Shown: one piece after another, positions 1 through 9,583 of the stretch | Layout: every line of letters starts with the position of its first letter | Position numbering within the stretch: the stretch's first letter is position 1 | NCBI GenBank assembly: GCA_018401455.1 | Contig: JAGYKU010000006.1 | Coordinates: forward strand, 1-64,000 | DNA length: 64,000 nucleotides | Direction: 5' to 3' | Source of the DNA: Flavobacteriales bacterium | GTDB taxonomy: Bacteria; Bacteroidota; Bacteroidia; Flavobacteriales_D; Parvicellaceae | The notes under the pieces: model-generated | What the model was told of the DNA's origin: nothing | The model's input: the letters and a program-made list of their open reading frames with translations, nothing else | Database searches by the model: none | Translations under genes and position numbers: made by a program

Positions 1-1379
1 ATAAAGAAACCTGTAAGTTTTTTCTCTCCATTTTTAAATCTTTCTGTTTCAGAAGGATTGTTAGCAAAGACTTCTCTTACAATACTTTCCATATCCAAAC
101 TTTCACCTTGAATGATCCATTCATTTTTGATAGCCAATTCTTCTGGAGTGATTTTCGGATTTTCCAACATAGCAGGAAAAACTTTTTCTTTAGCAATATT
201 GTTGTTTATTTTTCCTGAATCTATCAATTGAATTAATTGAGCGATATGTATTGGTGGAATTTCAAAATCCTTAATCTCGATAGATTGTAGATTCAAAAAT
301 GATTTTACTCCACCCATCAACCAGTTGGCAGCAGTTTTATATTGCAATGTATGTTTGATTATTTCTTCATAATACAAAGCCACATCTCTATTATCAACGA
401 TATTTGTGGCATCATAATCAGACAAACCTAACTCGTTAATGTATTTTTTGTATAAATCATTTGGCAATGGAGGTAAAAGACTTTCAATATAATTGATATA
501 ATCTTGTTCGATTGTAATTCCGCCTAAATCTGGTTCTGGAAAATAACGATAATCATGTGCCGCTTCTTTACTTCTCATTCCAACCGTTTTCCCCGATGGC
601 GCATCAAAATTTCTTGTTTCCACATAAATTTCACCACCAGATTCTAAAATTTCTGCATGTCTTACGATTTCATATTCAATTGCTCTAGCCACATTTCTGA
701 TAGAGTTCATGTTTTTGACTTCTACCCTATTTCCAAAAGTTTTGCTTCCAATAGGCATGATAGAAATATTAACATCGCAACGCATACTTCCTTCTTCCAT
801 ATTACCATCACAAACATCCAAATACCTTAAAAGTTTTCTAACTTCGGTTATGTAATTGTAGGCTTCAACTGCATTTTTGATGACAGGTTCGGTTACAATT
901 TCCAAAAGCGGCACTCCTGCCCTATTTAAATCTACCAAAGTATCAAATGGGTCTTGATCGTGTGTACTTTTACCACTATCTTCTTCCATGTGAATTCTTG
1001 TCAATTCGATTTTTTTCTCTTTACCTTGATTGTCTTTTATTAAAACATAACCATTTCTACAAACTGGTGTTTTATCTTGTGTAATTTGATAACCTTTGGG
1101 CAAATCGGCATAGAAATAGTTTTTTCTATCGAAGTGCATTTCTCTCGTGATGTCACAATGACAAGCCAAACCTAATTTTATCGCATGATTAATCACTTCC
1201 TTATTGAGTTTTGGCAATGTCCCTGGATGCCCCAAACTGATAGGGCTGATATTCGTATTGGGTACCGAACCAAATTCATTGGGATCTGCCGAATAAGCTT
1301 TGGTTTGGGTTTTCAACTGTGCGTGAATTTCCAAACCAATTACTACTTCGTATTTTTCTAAAGCTTGTTCTAAAGTCAT
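1..1379 (-). CDS. gatB: Asp-tRNA(Asn)/Glu-tRNA(Gln) amidotransferase subunit B (partial, 3' end outside window)
   Basis: Minus-strand translation starts MTLEQALEKYEVVIGLEIHAQLKTQTKAYSADPNEFGSVPNTNISPISLGHPGTLPKLN, which is characteristic GatB. The ORF runs off the left edge. Confidence 0.96.
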   Translation of the reverse strand, partial: MTLEQALEKYEVVIGLEIHAQLKTQTKAYSADPNEFGSVPNTNISPISLGHPGTLPKLNKEVINHAIKLGLACHCDITREMHFDRKNYFYADLPKGYQITQDKTPVCRNGYVLIKDNQGKEKKIELTRIHMEEDSGKSTHDQDPFDTLVDLNRAGVPLLEIVTEPVIKNAVEAYNYITEVRKLLRYLDVCDGNMEEGSMRCDVNISIMPIGSKTFGNRVEVKNMNSIRNVARAIEYEIVRHAEILESGGEIYVETRNFDAPSGKTVGMRSKEAAHDYRYFPEPDLGGITIEQDYINYIESLLPPLPNDLYKKYINELGLSDYDATNIVDNRDVALYYEEIIKHTLQYKTAANWLMGGVKSFLNLQSIEIKDFEIPPIHIAQLIQLIDSGKINNNIAKEKVFPAMLENPKITPEELAIKNEWIIQGESLDMESIVREVFANNPSETERFKNGEKKLTGFF

Positions 1380-1536
1380 TTTTTTTCTTGAATTAACTTT
1401 TCAATTTCTATTTTAAGCGTTGGCAAGTGATTCGTAAATTTTGATTTAAAAAGTCCTTTTCTTCAAGGAAGTAATTATCAATTTCATCAATTGCTAACTT
1501 TACATCATACAACCATTTTAATATTTTATCATCCAT
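1376..1536 (-). pseudogene. HEPN/HepT-like (DUF86) toxin remnant with internal deletion
   Basis: Frame 1 gives MDDKILKWLYDVKLAIDEIDNYFLEEKDF (HepT-like N-terminus). The shifted frame gives SKFTNHLPTLKIEIEKLIQEKK* (HepT-like C-terminus). The start overlaps the MNT stop and the end overlaps the gatB start (ATGA). Confidence 0.6.
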
Positions 1537-1825
1537 ATATAAGTTGTTTACTTTTATTTATAGATTGAATTAAAATAGGATTTTTAAGTGATTGCTCTTC
1601 TACTAAATCAATTTCTCGTTTAAAAGTTGCTTTTAAATGTTCTTTAAATGATAAAAAATTTTCAAAATACTTAGCCAAATGAATTGATTTAAATCTTACA
1701 AGAAAATCTATATCACTTTCATTGGTGAATTTGTCATTTGTAGCCGAACCAAATAAATACAACTTCTCCACATTATGTTTTTCACATAATTCGCTAATTA
1801 GGTCAGTATTTATTTCGATTTTCAT
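1529..1825 (-). CDS. MNT-type nucleotidyltransferase domain protein (MntA-like antitoxin)
   Basis: 98 aa with the GS-x(n)-DxD nucleotidyltransferase signature LFGSATNDKFTNESDIDFLV. Confidence 0.85.
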   Translation of the reverse strand: MKIEINTDLISELCEKHNVEKLYLFGSATNDKFTNESDIDFLVRFKSIHLAKYFENFLSFKEHLKATFKREIDLVEEQSLKNPILIQSINKSKQLIYG

Positions 1826-1843
1826 TAATTTATATTCTTGGCT

Positions 1844-2656
1844 TTACATCGATTTCAGTAATTCCTTCACAATAATTGTCATCTTGGGTTCTGCAGCTTC
1901 TGCAACTCCTTGAACAATTTCGTGTGTCATTTCAATTATTTTTCCTGGTACGCCCAAATCAGTGATGATAGAAACACCAAAACATGGAATACTCATGTGT
2001 CTTGCAGCGATAACCTCAGGAACGGTACTCATTCCTACTGTATCTGCTCCAGTATTGTAAATATATTGATATTCTGCTGGTGTTTCCAAACAAGGTCCAG
2101 AAAGTCCAGCATACGTTCCTTTTACCACTTTGATTTTATTTGCTAAAGCAATTTCTTCCACTTTGGCAATCATTTTATGATCGTAAGGTTCCATCATATC
2201 AGGGAATCTTGGTCCTAATTCTGGATAATTTTTTCCAATCAAAGGATTTGTTGGGAAGAGATTGATGTGATCGTCAATAATCATAATATCTCCCACTTCA
2301 AATTTTCTGTTTACTCCACCAGAAGCGTTGCTTACAAAAAGGGCTTCAATCCCCAAAAATTTCATCACTCTAACAGGAAAAACCACTTCGTTCATCGTGT
2401 AGCCTTCGTAATAATGAAAACGACCTTGCATCGCTACCACTTTTTTGCCTCCAAGAGTTCCGAAAATTAATTTCCCACTATGACCTTCTACTGTGCTCAC
2501 AGGAAAGTTTGGAATTTCTTCATAAGGAATGGCGTGTTCTGCTTCAATTTCATTGACAAGACCACCTAATCCTGTTCCTAATATAATACCAACTAATGGA
2601 GTAAAATTAGTTCTCTCCTTCAAGTAGTTCGCTGTCTCTTTGATTTGTTCTAACAT
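1844..2656 (-). CDS. punA: Purine nucleoside phosphorylase
   Basis: ILGTGLGGLVNEIE...GRFHYYEGY...FVSNASGGVN...GLSGPCLETPAEY...VGMSTVPEVIAARH are PNP family motifs. Confidence 0.93.
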   Translation of the reverse strand: MLEQIKETANYLKERTNFTPLVGIILGTGLGGLVNEIEAEHAIPYEEIPNFPVSTVEGHSGKLIFGTLGGKKVVAMQGRFHYYEGYTMNEVVFPVRVMKFLGIEALFVSNASGGVNRKFEVGDIMIIDDHINLFPTNPLIGKNYPELGPRFPDMMEPYDHKMIAKVEEIALANKIKVVKGTYAGLSGPCLETPAEYQYIYNTGADTVGMSTVPEVIAARHMSIPCFGVSIITDLGVPGKIIEMTHEIVQGVAEAAEPKMTIIVKELLKSM

Positions 2657-3683
2657 AATCTAAAACTTTATTGTCAAATTTATTTTTGTCTTTTAAAAAT
2701 TCCACTTCAATTTCCAAACAATAAATAGGTAAATCCTCAAATGCTTTCAAAACCATCATTCTAGAAAAATCTTTTTCTGTAGTTAGAATAATTTTGTTTG
2801 GTTGCGTAAAAGTATTATTTTTTTTGGAAATAGCTATTACATCTTTGGGTGTAAACTTATGATGATCTCCAAAATGCATCGCTTCAAAAGATACTTTTTG
2901 GTTTTTAAGATAGGTTTCGATAGGTTCTGGTTTTGCAATTCCTGTCACCAACAACACTTGATAATCAATTAGATTACCTTGAAAAACTTCATTTGTTTTG
3001 GCATTGTAAATCGACTTGTATGTAATTTTAGTAAAAAAGATATTTTCTTTTTCAAACGGAATATTATCGTAAAATTTTGCTTCTTGTTCTTGAGTTAAAT
3101 TATCTGGACATTTGGTCACAACCACCAAATCTGCTCTTTTACAACTGGATTTTGGTTCTCTTAATTCTCCAATCGGCAACAAAACATCTTCAAAAAAGGG
3201 ACGATTAAAATCTGTTAAAAGTATAGACAAACCCGCATTCAAAGCTCTGTGCTGAAAAGCATCATCCAAAAGAATAACTTCGGTTTCTTCTGCTTTGTTG
3301 AGCATAAAAAGAACACCCAAAACACGTTTTTTTTCAACGGCAACTTTAATTTTAGGAAATTTTCTATAATACTGAAAAGGTTCATCACCAATAGTCAATG
3401 CAGTACTTTCTTCGTCTGCTAATTGAAATTCTGATGTTCTTCTTCCGTATCCTCTACTCAAAGTGGAAAGTTGAAAATCATCTTGTAATAGTCTTATCAA
3501 ATACTCAGTATGAGGCGTTTTACCGGTACCGCCCATTGAAAGATTTCCGATGCAAATAATCGGCAAATCGAATGTAGAACTTTTAAAAATATTTTTGTTG
3601 TACAAGAAATTTCTAAACAGTACAATACCTCCGTATATGATGGTAATGGGAAAAAATAAGTACCTCAAAAACTTCATACGCAC
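2607..3683 (-). CDS. lpxK: Tetraacyldisaccharide 4'-kinase
   Basis: ICIGNLSMGGTGKTPHTEYLIRLL (P-loop), LSRGYGRRT, LLDDAFQHRAL. Confidence 0.94.
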   Translation of the reverse strand: MRMKFLRYLFFPITIIYGGIVLFRNFLYNKNIFKSSTFDLPIICIGNLSMGGTGKTPHTEYLIRLLQDDFQLSTLSRGYGRRTSEFQLADEESTALTIGDEPFQYYRKFPKIKVAVEKKRVLGVLFMLNKAEETEVILLDDAFQHRALNAGLSILLTDFNRPFFEDVLLPIGELREPKSSCKRADLVVVTKCPDNLTQEQEAKFYDNIPFEKENIFFTKITYKSIYNAKTNEVFQGNLIDYQVLLVTGIAKPEPIETYLKNQKVSFEAMHFGDHHKFTPKDVIAISKKNNTFTQPNKIILTTEKDFSRMMVLKAFEDLPIYCLEIEVEFLKDKNKFDNKVLDYVRTNQRDSELLEGEN

Positions 3684-3826
3684 TTTTGTCTAATATTCTG
3701 ATTGATTTGTCAATTTTGAGCAAAAATAACCTTATTTTTAAATGTAACTCAAAAAAAACAAAAGTTCAATGTTATTTGCCTACTAAAAATCCTTAAACTT
3801 GTACTTGATATGATTTCATAAACAAT

Positions 3827-4423
3827 ATGACAAAAAAAATTAAAAATTTAAAGTTCGGACTTTACTTCTTGTTTTTACTTTCTATTTTATCTTGTAATTC
3901 ATCTGAAGAAAAGGAAGAAAAAACTGAAAATGAAGTAAGTGAATACGAAGACATTAAATTCACCGCTGAGCAATTTCTAAATAATTTATATTATATGAAT
4001 GTAAATGAAGCTTTGTTGTTTTGTGATAACGCTTCCAAAAGTAGTGTTAAGAAATTGTCCACACAATTCAATTATTTTAACGCTACGAATTTAGAAAGCA
4101 TTGACACTTGTATCATAGCTAACAAAAATGCTTATTGCAACTGTATTTTCGTGAATAGCGAAAATTTAAAATTCGAAAAAAAATTGTATTTAAAAAAATA
4201 CGGAAAAGATTGGTTAGTAAGTTTTCTTTTGGACGAGAATTTTGACAATATATATGTTAATGATTATTCCTATGAAAAATTAGACAAGATTTCCAAAACA
4301 CCATTATCATTGACCGAGACACAGAAATCACATACAAAAAACATTTTCAAACTCATTAACTCCAATGATTTAGTAATTAATTTTACTGGAGTTGAATACC
4401 TTAAAACAGTCGATAAAACGTAA
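3827..4423 (+). CDS. Hypothetical lipoprotein
   Basis: 198 aa with a lipobox-like N-terminus (LLSILSCNSSEEKEE). Confidence 0.6.
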   Translation: MTKKIKNLKFGLYFLFLLSILSCNSSEEKEEKTENEVSEYEDIKFTAEQFLNNLYYMNVNEALLFCDNASKSSVKKLSTQFNYFNATNLESIDTCIIANKNAYCNCIFVNSENLKFEKKLYLKKYGKDWLVSFLLDENFDNIYVNDYSYEKLDKISKTPLSLTETQKSHTKNIFKLINSNDLVINFTGVEYLKTVDKT

Positions 4424-4429
4424 AAGTAT

Positions 4430-4741
4430 TGATTGAAAATCCTTAAACAGTGAAATTAATGATGATAATTTAAAAATTGTAAACAACTACATTCAAGAAA
4501 ATGGCTTTATATATAGTGTATCTGTTGATTTTTCATTGAAAATCATTTGGATTATTATCAAGACATTTTAGATATTGCGGTTAAAGAACTGGGAATGCCT
4601 TTCAATGTTCCCGAAAATACTACTCAAAAAGATTTATCAACCTATAAAAGATTAAGATGGTTTGTTAAAAGTTACAATGAGATGATTACAATGAATTTTT
4701 TCAATAATTACATCAATATTTCACTTCAACAAATTCCCTAA
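4430..4741 (+). pseudogene. Hypothetical protein remnant (frameshifted)
   Basis: NDDNLKIVNNYIQENGFIYSVSVDFS in one frame continues as NHLDYYQDILDIAVKELGMPFNVPENTTQKDLSTYKRLRWF in another. No single ORF covers both. Confidence 0.35.
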
Positions 4742-4744
4742 AAA

Positions 4745-6850
4745 ATGTCGCAAGATGCATTTTTACATACATCATTGACTTATTTGAAAGGTGTGGGACC
4801 CGACAGAGCACTTCTGCTTGAAAAAGAGTTAGGTCTTTCTACTTTTGGAGATTTATTGCATTATTTCCCTTTTCGATATGTGGACAAATCTACTTATACT
4901 TCCGTAAGAGAAGCATTTGCATCGAGTAGCCCTGTTCAAATGAAAGGAAGAATTTCCAAAATTTCTGAGATTGGAGAAGGACGAAAAAAAAGACTTACTG
5001 CTGTTTTTACAGACGATTCCGCTTCGATAGATTTGGTTTGGTTCAAAGGAATAAAATGGGTAAAACCGTTGATTCTAGAAGAAACCGAATTTTTGCTTTA
5101 TGGAAAAGTGACCAAGTTTGGACCAAAATACAATATTGCACATCCAGAAATCGAAAAATTTGAAATTGCCAAAACGAAATCTGGAAGTTTACAACCCATT
5201 TATAATTCTGGAGAAAAACTCACAAGCAAAGGACTTCACTCCAAAGGAATAGAAAAAATTATGCGAACACTCATTTCGTTGATTGCTTCGAAAATTCCTC
5301 AAACACTTTCAGAAGAAATTATTACTAAATATCATCTCATTTCCAAAGAACAAGCATTACAGCAAATTCATTTCCCTGAAAATAGCGAGCAAATCAAAAG
5401 TGCTAGATTGAGATTGGTTTTTGAAGAGTTGTTTTTTATGCAACTTTCTCTCATCAAACAAAAATTAATTACGCAAAGAAAAAGTAAAGGCTATCTGTTT
5501 GAAGCCGTGGGATTGCATTTCAATACGTTTTACAACAACCACCTTCCATTTGAATTGACCAATGCTCAAAAAAGAGTGGTAAAAGAAATCAGAAGAGATA
5601 CAGCAACAGGAAATCAAATGAATAGATTGTTGCAAGGAGATGTGGGAAGTGGAAAAACATTAGTAGCGGTTTTGTGTATGTTGGTAGCGCTCGACAATGG
5701 TTTTCAAGCTTGTCTTTTGGCTCCTACAGAAATTTTGGCCAATCAGCATTTTCAATCTGTAACTGAATTTTTAGGGCCTATGGGTGTTGAAATAGGACTA
5801 CTCACAGGAAGCACCAAAAAAGCACAAAGAACTGTACTTCACGAAGCACTTGAAAATGGCTCGATGCAAATCCTGATTGGAACGCACGCTATATTGGAAG
5901 ACAAAGTAGTTTTCAAAAATTTAGGATTGGCAATTATAGACGAGCAACATCGATTTGGAGTAGCCCAAAGAGGTAAATTGTGGAAAAAGAACATTTATCC
6001 ACCTCATATTTTGGTTATGACTGCTACCCCAATTCCAAGAACTTTGGCGATGACATTTTATGGAGATTTGGACATTTCTGTGATTGATGAATTGCCCCCT
6101 GGAAGAAAAGAAATTCAAACCATTCATTATTTTGACAGCAAGAGATTGCTTTTGTTTCAGTTCTTGGAAGATGAAATCAAAAAAGGAAGACAAATTTATA
6201 TTGTTTACCCGCTAATAGAAGAAAGTGAAACTTTAGACTACAAAGATTTGATGGACGGCTACGAGAGTATTTCGAGAAGATTTCCTAGACCTCAATATCA
6301 AATATCTATTGTGCACGGTAAAATGAAACCAGCAGATAAAGATTACGAAATGCAACTTTTTGCAAGTGGCAAAACGCAAATTCTCGTTGCTACTACCGTA
6401 ATCGAAGTTGGCGTGAATGTACCCAATGCTTCTGTAATGGTGATAGAAAGTGCCGAAAAATTTGGTTTATCTACTTTGCATCAATTAAGAGGACGAGTGG
6501 GAAGAGGTGCCGAACAATCATATTGCATTTTGATGACAGGATACAAACTTTCGGAAGATGCCAAATTGAGAATGGAAACCATGACCAGAACGAGCGATGG
6601 ATTTGAAATTGCAGAAGTAGATTTAAGAATGCGAGGTCCAGGAGACATCATGGGAACGCAACAAAGCGGCATTTTGGATTTGAAAATTGCAGATTTAGCA
6701 AGAGACAATCAGTTATTGAATTTAGCAAGAATTTGCGCCAGTGAAATCCTCGATACCGACCCAGATTTGACACACAAAAAGAACTATAGCATTAGACAAG
6801 AATTACTGTCCCAAATGAAAAGAAAAACGGTTTGGAGTAGGATTAGTTGA
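4745..6850 (+). CDS. recG: ATP-dependent DNA helicase RecG
   Basis: 701 aa. Motifs LLQGDVGSGKTLVA, IDEQHRFGVAQR, MTATPIPRTLAMT, QLRGRVGRG, LRMRGPGDIMGTQQSG. Confidence 0.97.
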   Translation: MSQDAFLHTSLTYLKGVGPDRALLLEKELGLSTFGDLLHYFPFRYVDKSTYTSVREAFASSSPVQMKGRISKISEIGEGRKKRLTAVFTDDSASIDLVWFKGIKWVKPLILEETEFLLYGKVTKFGPKYNIAHPEIEKFEIAKTKSGSLQPIYNSGEKLTSKGLHSKGIEKIMRTLISLIASKIPQTLSEEIITKYHLISKEQALQQIHFPENSEQIKSARLRLVFEELFFMQLSLIKQKLITQRKSKGYLFEAVGLHFNTFYNNHLPFELTNAQKRVVKEIRRDTATGNQMNRLLQGDVGSGKTLVAVLCMLVALDNGFQACLLAPTEILANQHFQSVTEFLGPMGVEIGLLTGSTKKAQRTVLHEALENGSMQILIGTHAILEDKVVFKNLGLAIIDEQHRFGVAQRGKLWKKNIYPPHILVMTATPIPRTLAMTFYGDLDISVIDELPPGRKEIQTIHYFDSKRLLLFQFLEDEIKKGRQIYIVYPLIEESETLDYKDLMDGYESISRRFPRPQYQISIVHGKMKPADKDYEMQLFASGKTQILVATTVIEVGVNVPNASVMVIESAEKFGLSTLHQLRGRVGRGAEQSYCILMTGYKLSEDAKLRMETMTRTSDGFEIAEVDLRMRGPGDIMGTQQSGILDLKIADLARDNQLLNLARICASEILDTDPDLTHKKNYSIRQELLSQMKRKTVWSRIS

Positions 6851-6973
6851 TTAGATAATTTTTAGATTGATTGGTTAAAAGTCGTGAAGTGGTAAGCGGA
6901 ATGAAGAAGTGAAACACTGAATGTAAGATTTAAAGAAATAGATAAATCCATTATCATAAAAATTAATAGTCGT

Positions 6974-7042
6974 CCATAGCCAACGGTTTAAACCGTTGGC
7001 TATGGTAAGGCTAATAATATTGACAAACCGTTTAAACGGTTT
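6974..7042. repeat. Paired palindromes (REP/BIME-like) upstream of RAYT gene
   Basis: 6974-7005 CCATAGCCAACGGTTT/AAACCGTTGGCTATGG (perfect 32-bp palindrome) and 7025-7042 AAACCGTTTAAACGGTTT (perfect 18-bp palindrome). Confidence 0.8.
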
Positions 7043-7068
7043 ATATAACAAAAATTAAATAATTGAAT

Positions 7069-7495
7069 ATGCCACATTCATTTAACAAAATATGGATACA
7101 TGCTATCTGGTCTACCAAACACCGTATGCCTTTGATTCATGTGTCGGTTGAAAAAATCCACAAATTTATTAATGATCAGTTGCGTGAGCAAGGTTGCCCC
7201 TGTAAGAATCATAAATGGAATGCCAGATCATATTCATTGTCTGTTTTTGCTTAATCCACAAAAATCAATAGCAGAAGTTATTAAACAAATTAAGGGAAGT
7301 AGTTCTCATTTTATAAATCAAAATAATCTCATTTCAGAAAAATTCGCATGGCAAACAGGGTATGCTGCCTATTCGGTTTCCGAATCAGTTGTTGATAAGG
7401 TATTTCAATATATAAAAAACCAAAAACATCACCACACAAAGAAAACATTTCAAGAGGAATACAATGAATTTATTGATTTAATCCAAAAAACCTAA
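7069..7495 (+). pseudogene. REP-associated tyrosine transposase / IS200-like Y1 transposase, frameshifted
   Basis: Two overlapping ORFs join as MPHSFNKIWIHAIWSTKHRMP...LREQGCP|VRIINGMPDHIHCLFLL...VFQYIKNQKHHH. The HxH (DHIHCLF) and Tyr (QYIKNQ) motifs are present. The frame shift lies at the CCCC run near 7197-7200. Confidence 0.8.
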
Positions 7496-7511
7496 AATCA
7501 AAAAATAAAAG

Positions 7512-8021
7512 TTGTACTTTAGTAGTTTGGAAAGAAGTGAAAATAGAAATATAACAATCAGAAACTTAGGATTAGGGATTTTAAAAAACCTTAAACTATC
7601 AATCATTTATAGTGTTGTTGGATTTGTAATATTCTATACAATCTCATTGTTTTTATGGTATTTGTATACACAAACATTTGTTTTTGAAAACTTTAATAAT
7701 AGATTTTTTACAATTATATCTGTAAGAGTAATTTTTGGAGAATTAATAATTGACTATTTTACAATTAATAAATTGAGAAATAAAGTACTTTCTGTAAAAA
7801 TTATAATTAAATATCTTATCTTACCTAAATGTTTGTTTTTATTATTTGTTTTACTACTATTTAACGCTCAAAAATTTATGTTTGAAAGTTTTATTAATCC
7901 AAGGAAAGGAATTGTTTTTTGGTATGGTATTTTTTCGTACATCTTTTTATGCCTTATTATTTTCCTAAAACCTAAGTTATGGAGTTGGTTGCTTTACACC
8001 ACTCCGCCTCAAACAAATTAA
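7512..8021 (+). CDS. Hypothetical membrane protein
   Basis: 169 aa ORF with several hydrophobic segments. Confidence 0.5.
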   Translation: MYFSSLERSENRNITIRNLGLGILKNLKLSIIYSVVGFVIFYTISLFLWYLYTQTFVFENFNNRFFTIISVRVIFGELIIDYFTINKLRNKVLSVKIIIKYLILPKCLFLLFVLLLFNAQKFMFESFINPRKGIVFWYGIFSYIFLCLIIFLKPKLWSWLLYTTPPQTN

Positions 8022-8150
8022 AATGATCGATGTTCCAAAGAAATTTCGTTACTTTCAAATTTAATAATTTAGTTCAGCTAACAAATGCTACCGAATTCAT
8101 TTCAAAAAAAAACTTCAATTGATTTGTATGAATAATAATTTTTATAACTT

Positions 8151-8242
8151 CGCCACTTGAAAATTAAGTGGAAAAATTTGAATGCTTGCAACCACGAGAA
8201 AAAATGCTAAAAAACATCTCTTTTGCAAGCCCGAAAATTTCC
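8151..8242 (+). ncRNA. SAM-II-like (SAM_alpha) riboswitch with competing hairpin upstream of metK
   Basis: GTGGAAAAATTTGAATGCTTGCAACCACGAGAAAAAATGCTAAAAAA resembles the SAM-II core (GUG..AUUUG..GCUUGCAGCCACG..UGCUAAA). It lies in the 5' leader of metK. The 3' segment TTGCAAGCCCGAAAATTTCCC can pair with GGAAAAATTTGAATGCTTGCAA inside the aptamer. Confidence 0.62.
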
Positions 8243-8266
8243 CAAAAAACTAAAATTATATAAATT

Positions 8267-9523
8267 ATGTCATATTTATTTACTTCAGAATCTGTATCGG
8301 AAGGGCATCCTGATAAAGTTGCAGATCAAATTTCGGATGCATTAATTGATAACTTCTTAGCTTTTGATGCAGAGTCAAAAGTAGCTTGTGAAACATTGGT
8401 TACTACTGGACAAGTAGTTTTGGCTGGTGAAGTAAAATCAAAAGCATATTTGGACGTTCAAAAAATTGCAAGAGAGGTAATCAACAAGATTGGATACAAT
8501 AAAAGCGAGTATATGTTTGACGGTAATTCATGTGGTGTACTTTCTGCTATTCACGAACAATCTCCTGATATCAATCAAGGTGTAGAGCGTAAAAAGAAAG
8601 AAGATCAAGGAGCTGGAGATCAAGGGATGATGTTTGGATATGCTACCAAAGAAACAGAAAACTATATGCCTTTGGCATTAGATTTATCGCATCTTTTATT
8701 AAAAGAATTGGCTGCTTTGAGACATGAAGGAAAGAAAATGAAATATCTTCGTCCTGATTCAAAATCGCAAGTTACGATAGAATACAACGATAATAATGAG
8801 CCTATTAGAATCGATGCTATTGTAATTTCTACACAACATGATGATTTTGATACTTCAGCAAAAATGTTGAAACAAATCAAAGAAGATGTTATCAATATTT
8901 TAATTCCTAGAGTAAAAAAATTACTTCCTAAAAAAATTCAGGCTTTATTCAACGATAAAATCACTTACCATATCAATCCAACAGGAATTTTCGTAATTGG
9001 AGGTCCTCATGGAGATACTGGTCTTACTGGTAGAAAAATCATTGTAGATACCTACGGTGGTAAAGGAGCTCACGGTGGTGGTGCATTCTCTGGAAAAGAT
9101 CCAAGTAAAGTAGATAGAAGTGCTGCTTATGCTACAAGACATATTGCAAAAAACTTAGTTGCTGCTGGAGTTGCTGACGAGGCGTTAGTTCAGGTGGCTT
9201 ATGCTATTGGAGTTGCAAAACCTATGGGACTTTATGTTAATACTTACGGAACATCGAAAGTAAATTTAACTGATGGTGCCATTGCAAAAGAACTAGAGAA
9301 AATTTTTGATATGCGTCCCTACGCTATCGAAACAAGATTTAAACTTAGATCACCTATTTATTCAGAAACTGCTGCTTATGGTCATATGGGTAGAAAAACT
9401 GAAGAGGTTACTAAAGTTTTTAAAAGCCCAGAAGGTAAAGAAGTAAAATTAAAAGTTAAATTATTCCCTTGGGAAGAGTTAGACTATGTTACTAAAATCA
9501 AAAAGGCTTTTAAAATTAAATAA
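8267..9523 (+). CDS. metK: S-adenosylmethionine synthetase
   Basis: [57 protein letters not shown]. Confidence 0.98.
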   Translation: MSYLFTSESVSEGHPDKVADQISDALIDNFLAFDAESKVACETLVTTGQVVLAGEVKSKAYLDVQKIAREVINKIGYNKSEYMFDGNSCGVLSAIHEQSPDINQGVERKKKEDQGAGDQGMMFGYATKETENYMPLALDLSHLLLKELAALRHEGKKMKYLRPDSKSQVTIEYNDNNEPIRIDAIVISTQHDDFDTSAKMLKQIKEDVINILIPRVKKLLPKKIQALFNDKITYHINPTGIFVIGGPHGDTGLTGRKIIVDTYGGKGAHGGGAFSGKDPSKVDRSAAYATRHIAKNLVAAGVADEALVQVAYAIGVAKPMGLYVNTYGTSKVNLTDGAIAKELEKIFDMRPYAIETRFKLRSPIYSETAAYGHMGRKTEEVTKVFKSPEGKEVKLKVKLFPWEELDYVTKIKKAFKIK

Positions 9524-9547
9524 GTATTTTTAAGAAAATATCTCCAT

Positions 9548-9583
9548 AAAAACCGACTTTGTTATTCATTGTCGGTTTTTTTA
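9548..9583. terminator. Bidirectional intrinsic terminator between metK and convergent gene
   Basis: AAAAACCGAC TTTGTTATTCATT GTCGGTTTTTTT. Confidence 0.8.

Noticed and set aside
2607-2656. 50-bp overlap of lpxK and punA as a mis-annotation
   Set aside because: Both the LpxK C-terminus and the PNP N-terminus read naturally. Same-strand overlap in an operon is plausible, so both ORFs are kept.
5921-6708. Antisense ORFs over recG (and similar short opposite-strand ORFs over clpC, mfd, leuS, porin, wecB)
   Set aside because: They lie fully within strongly supported genes, have low-complexity or atypical composition and match no recognisable family, so they are shadow ORFs.
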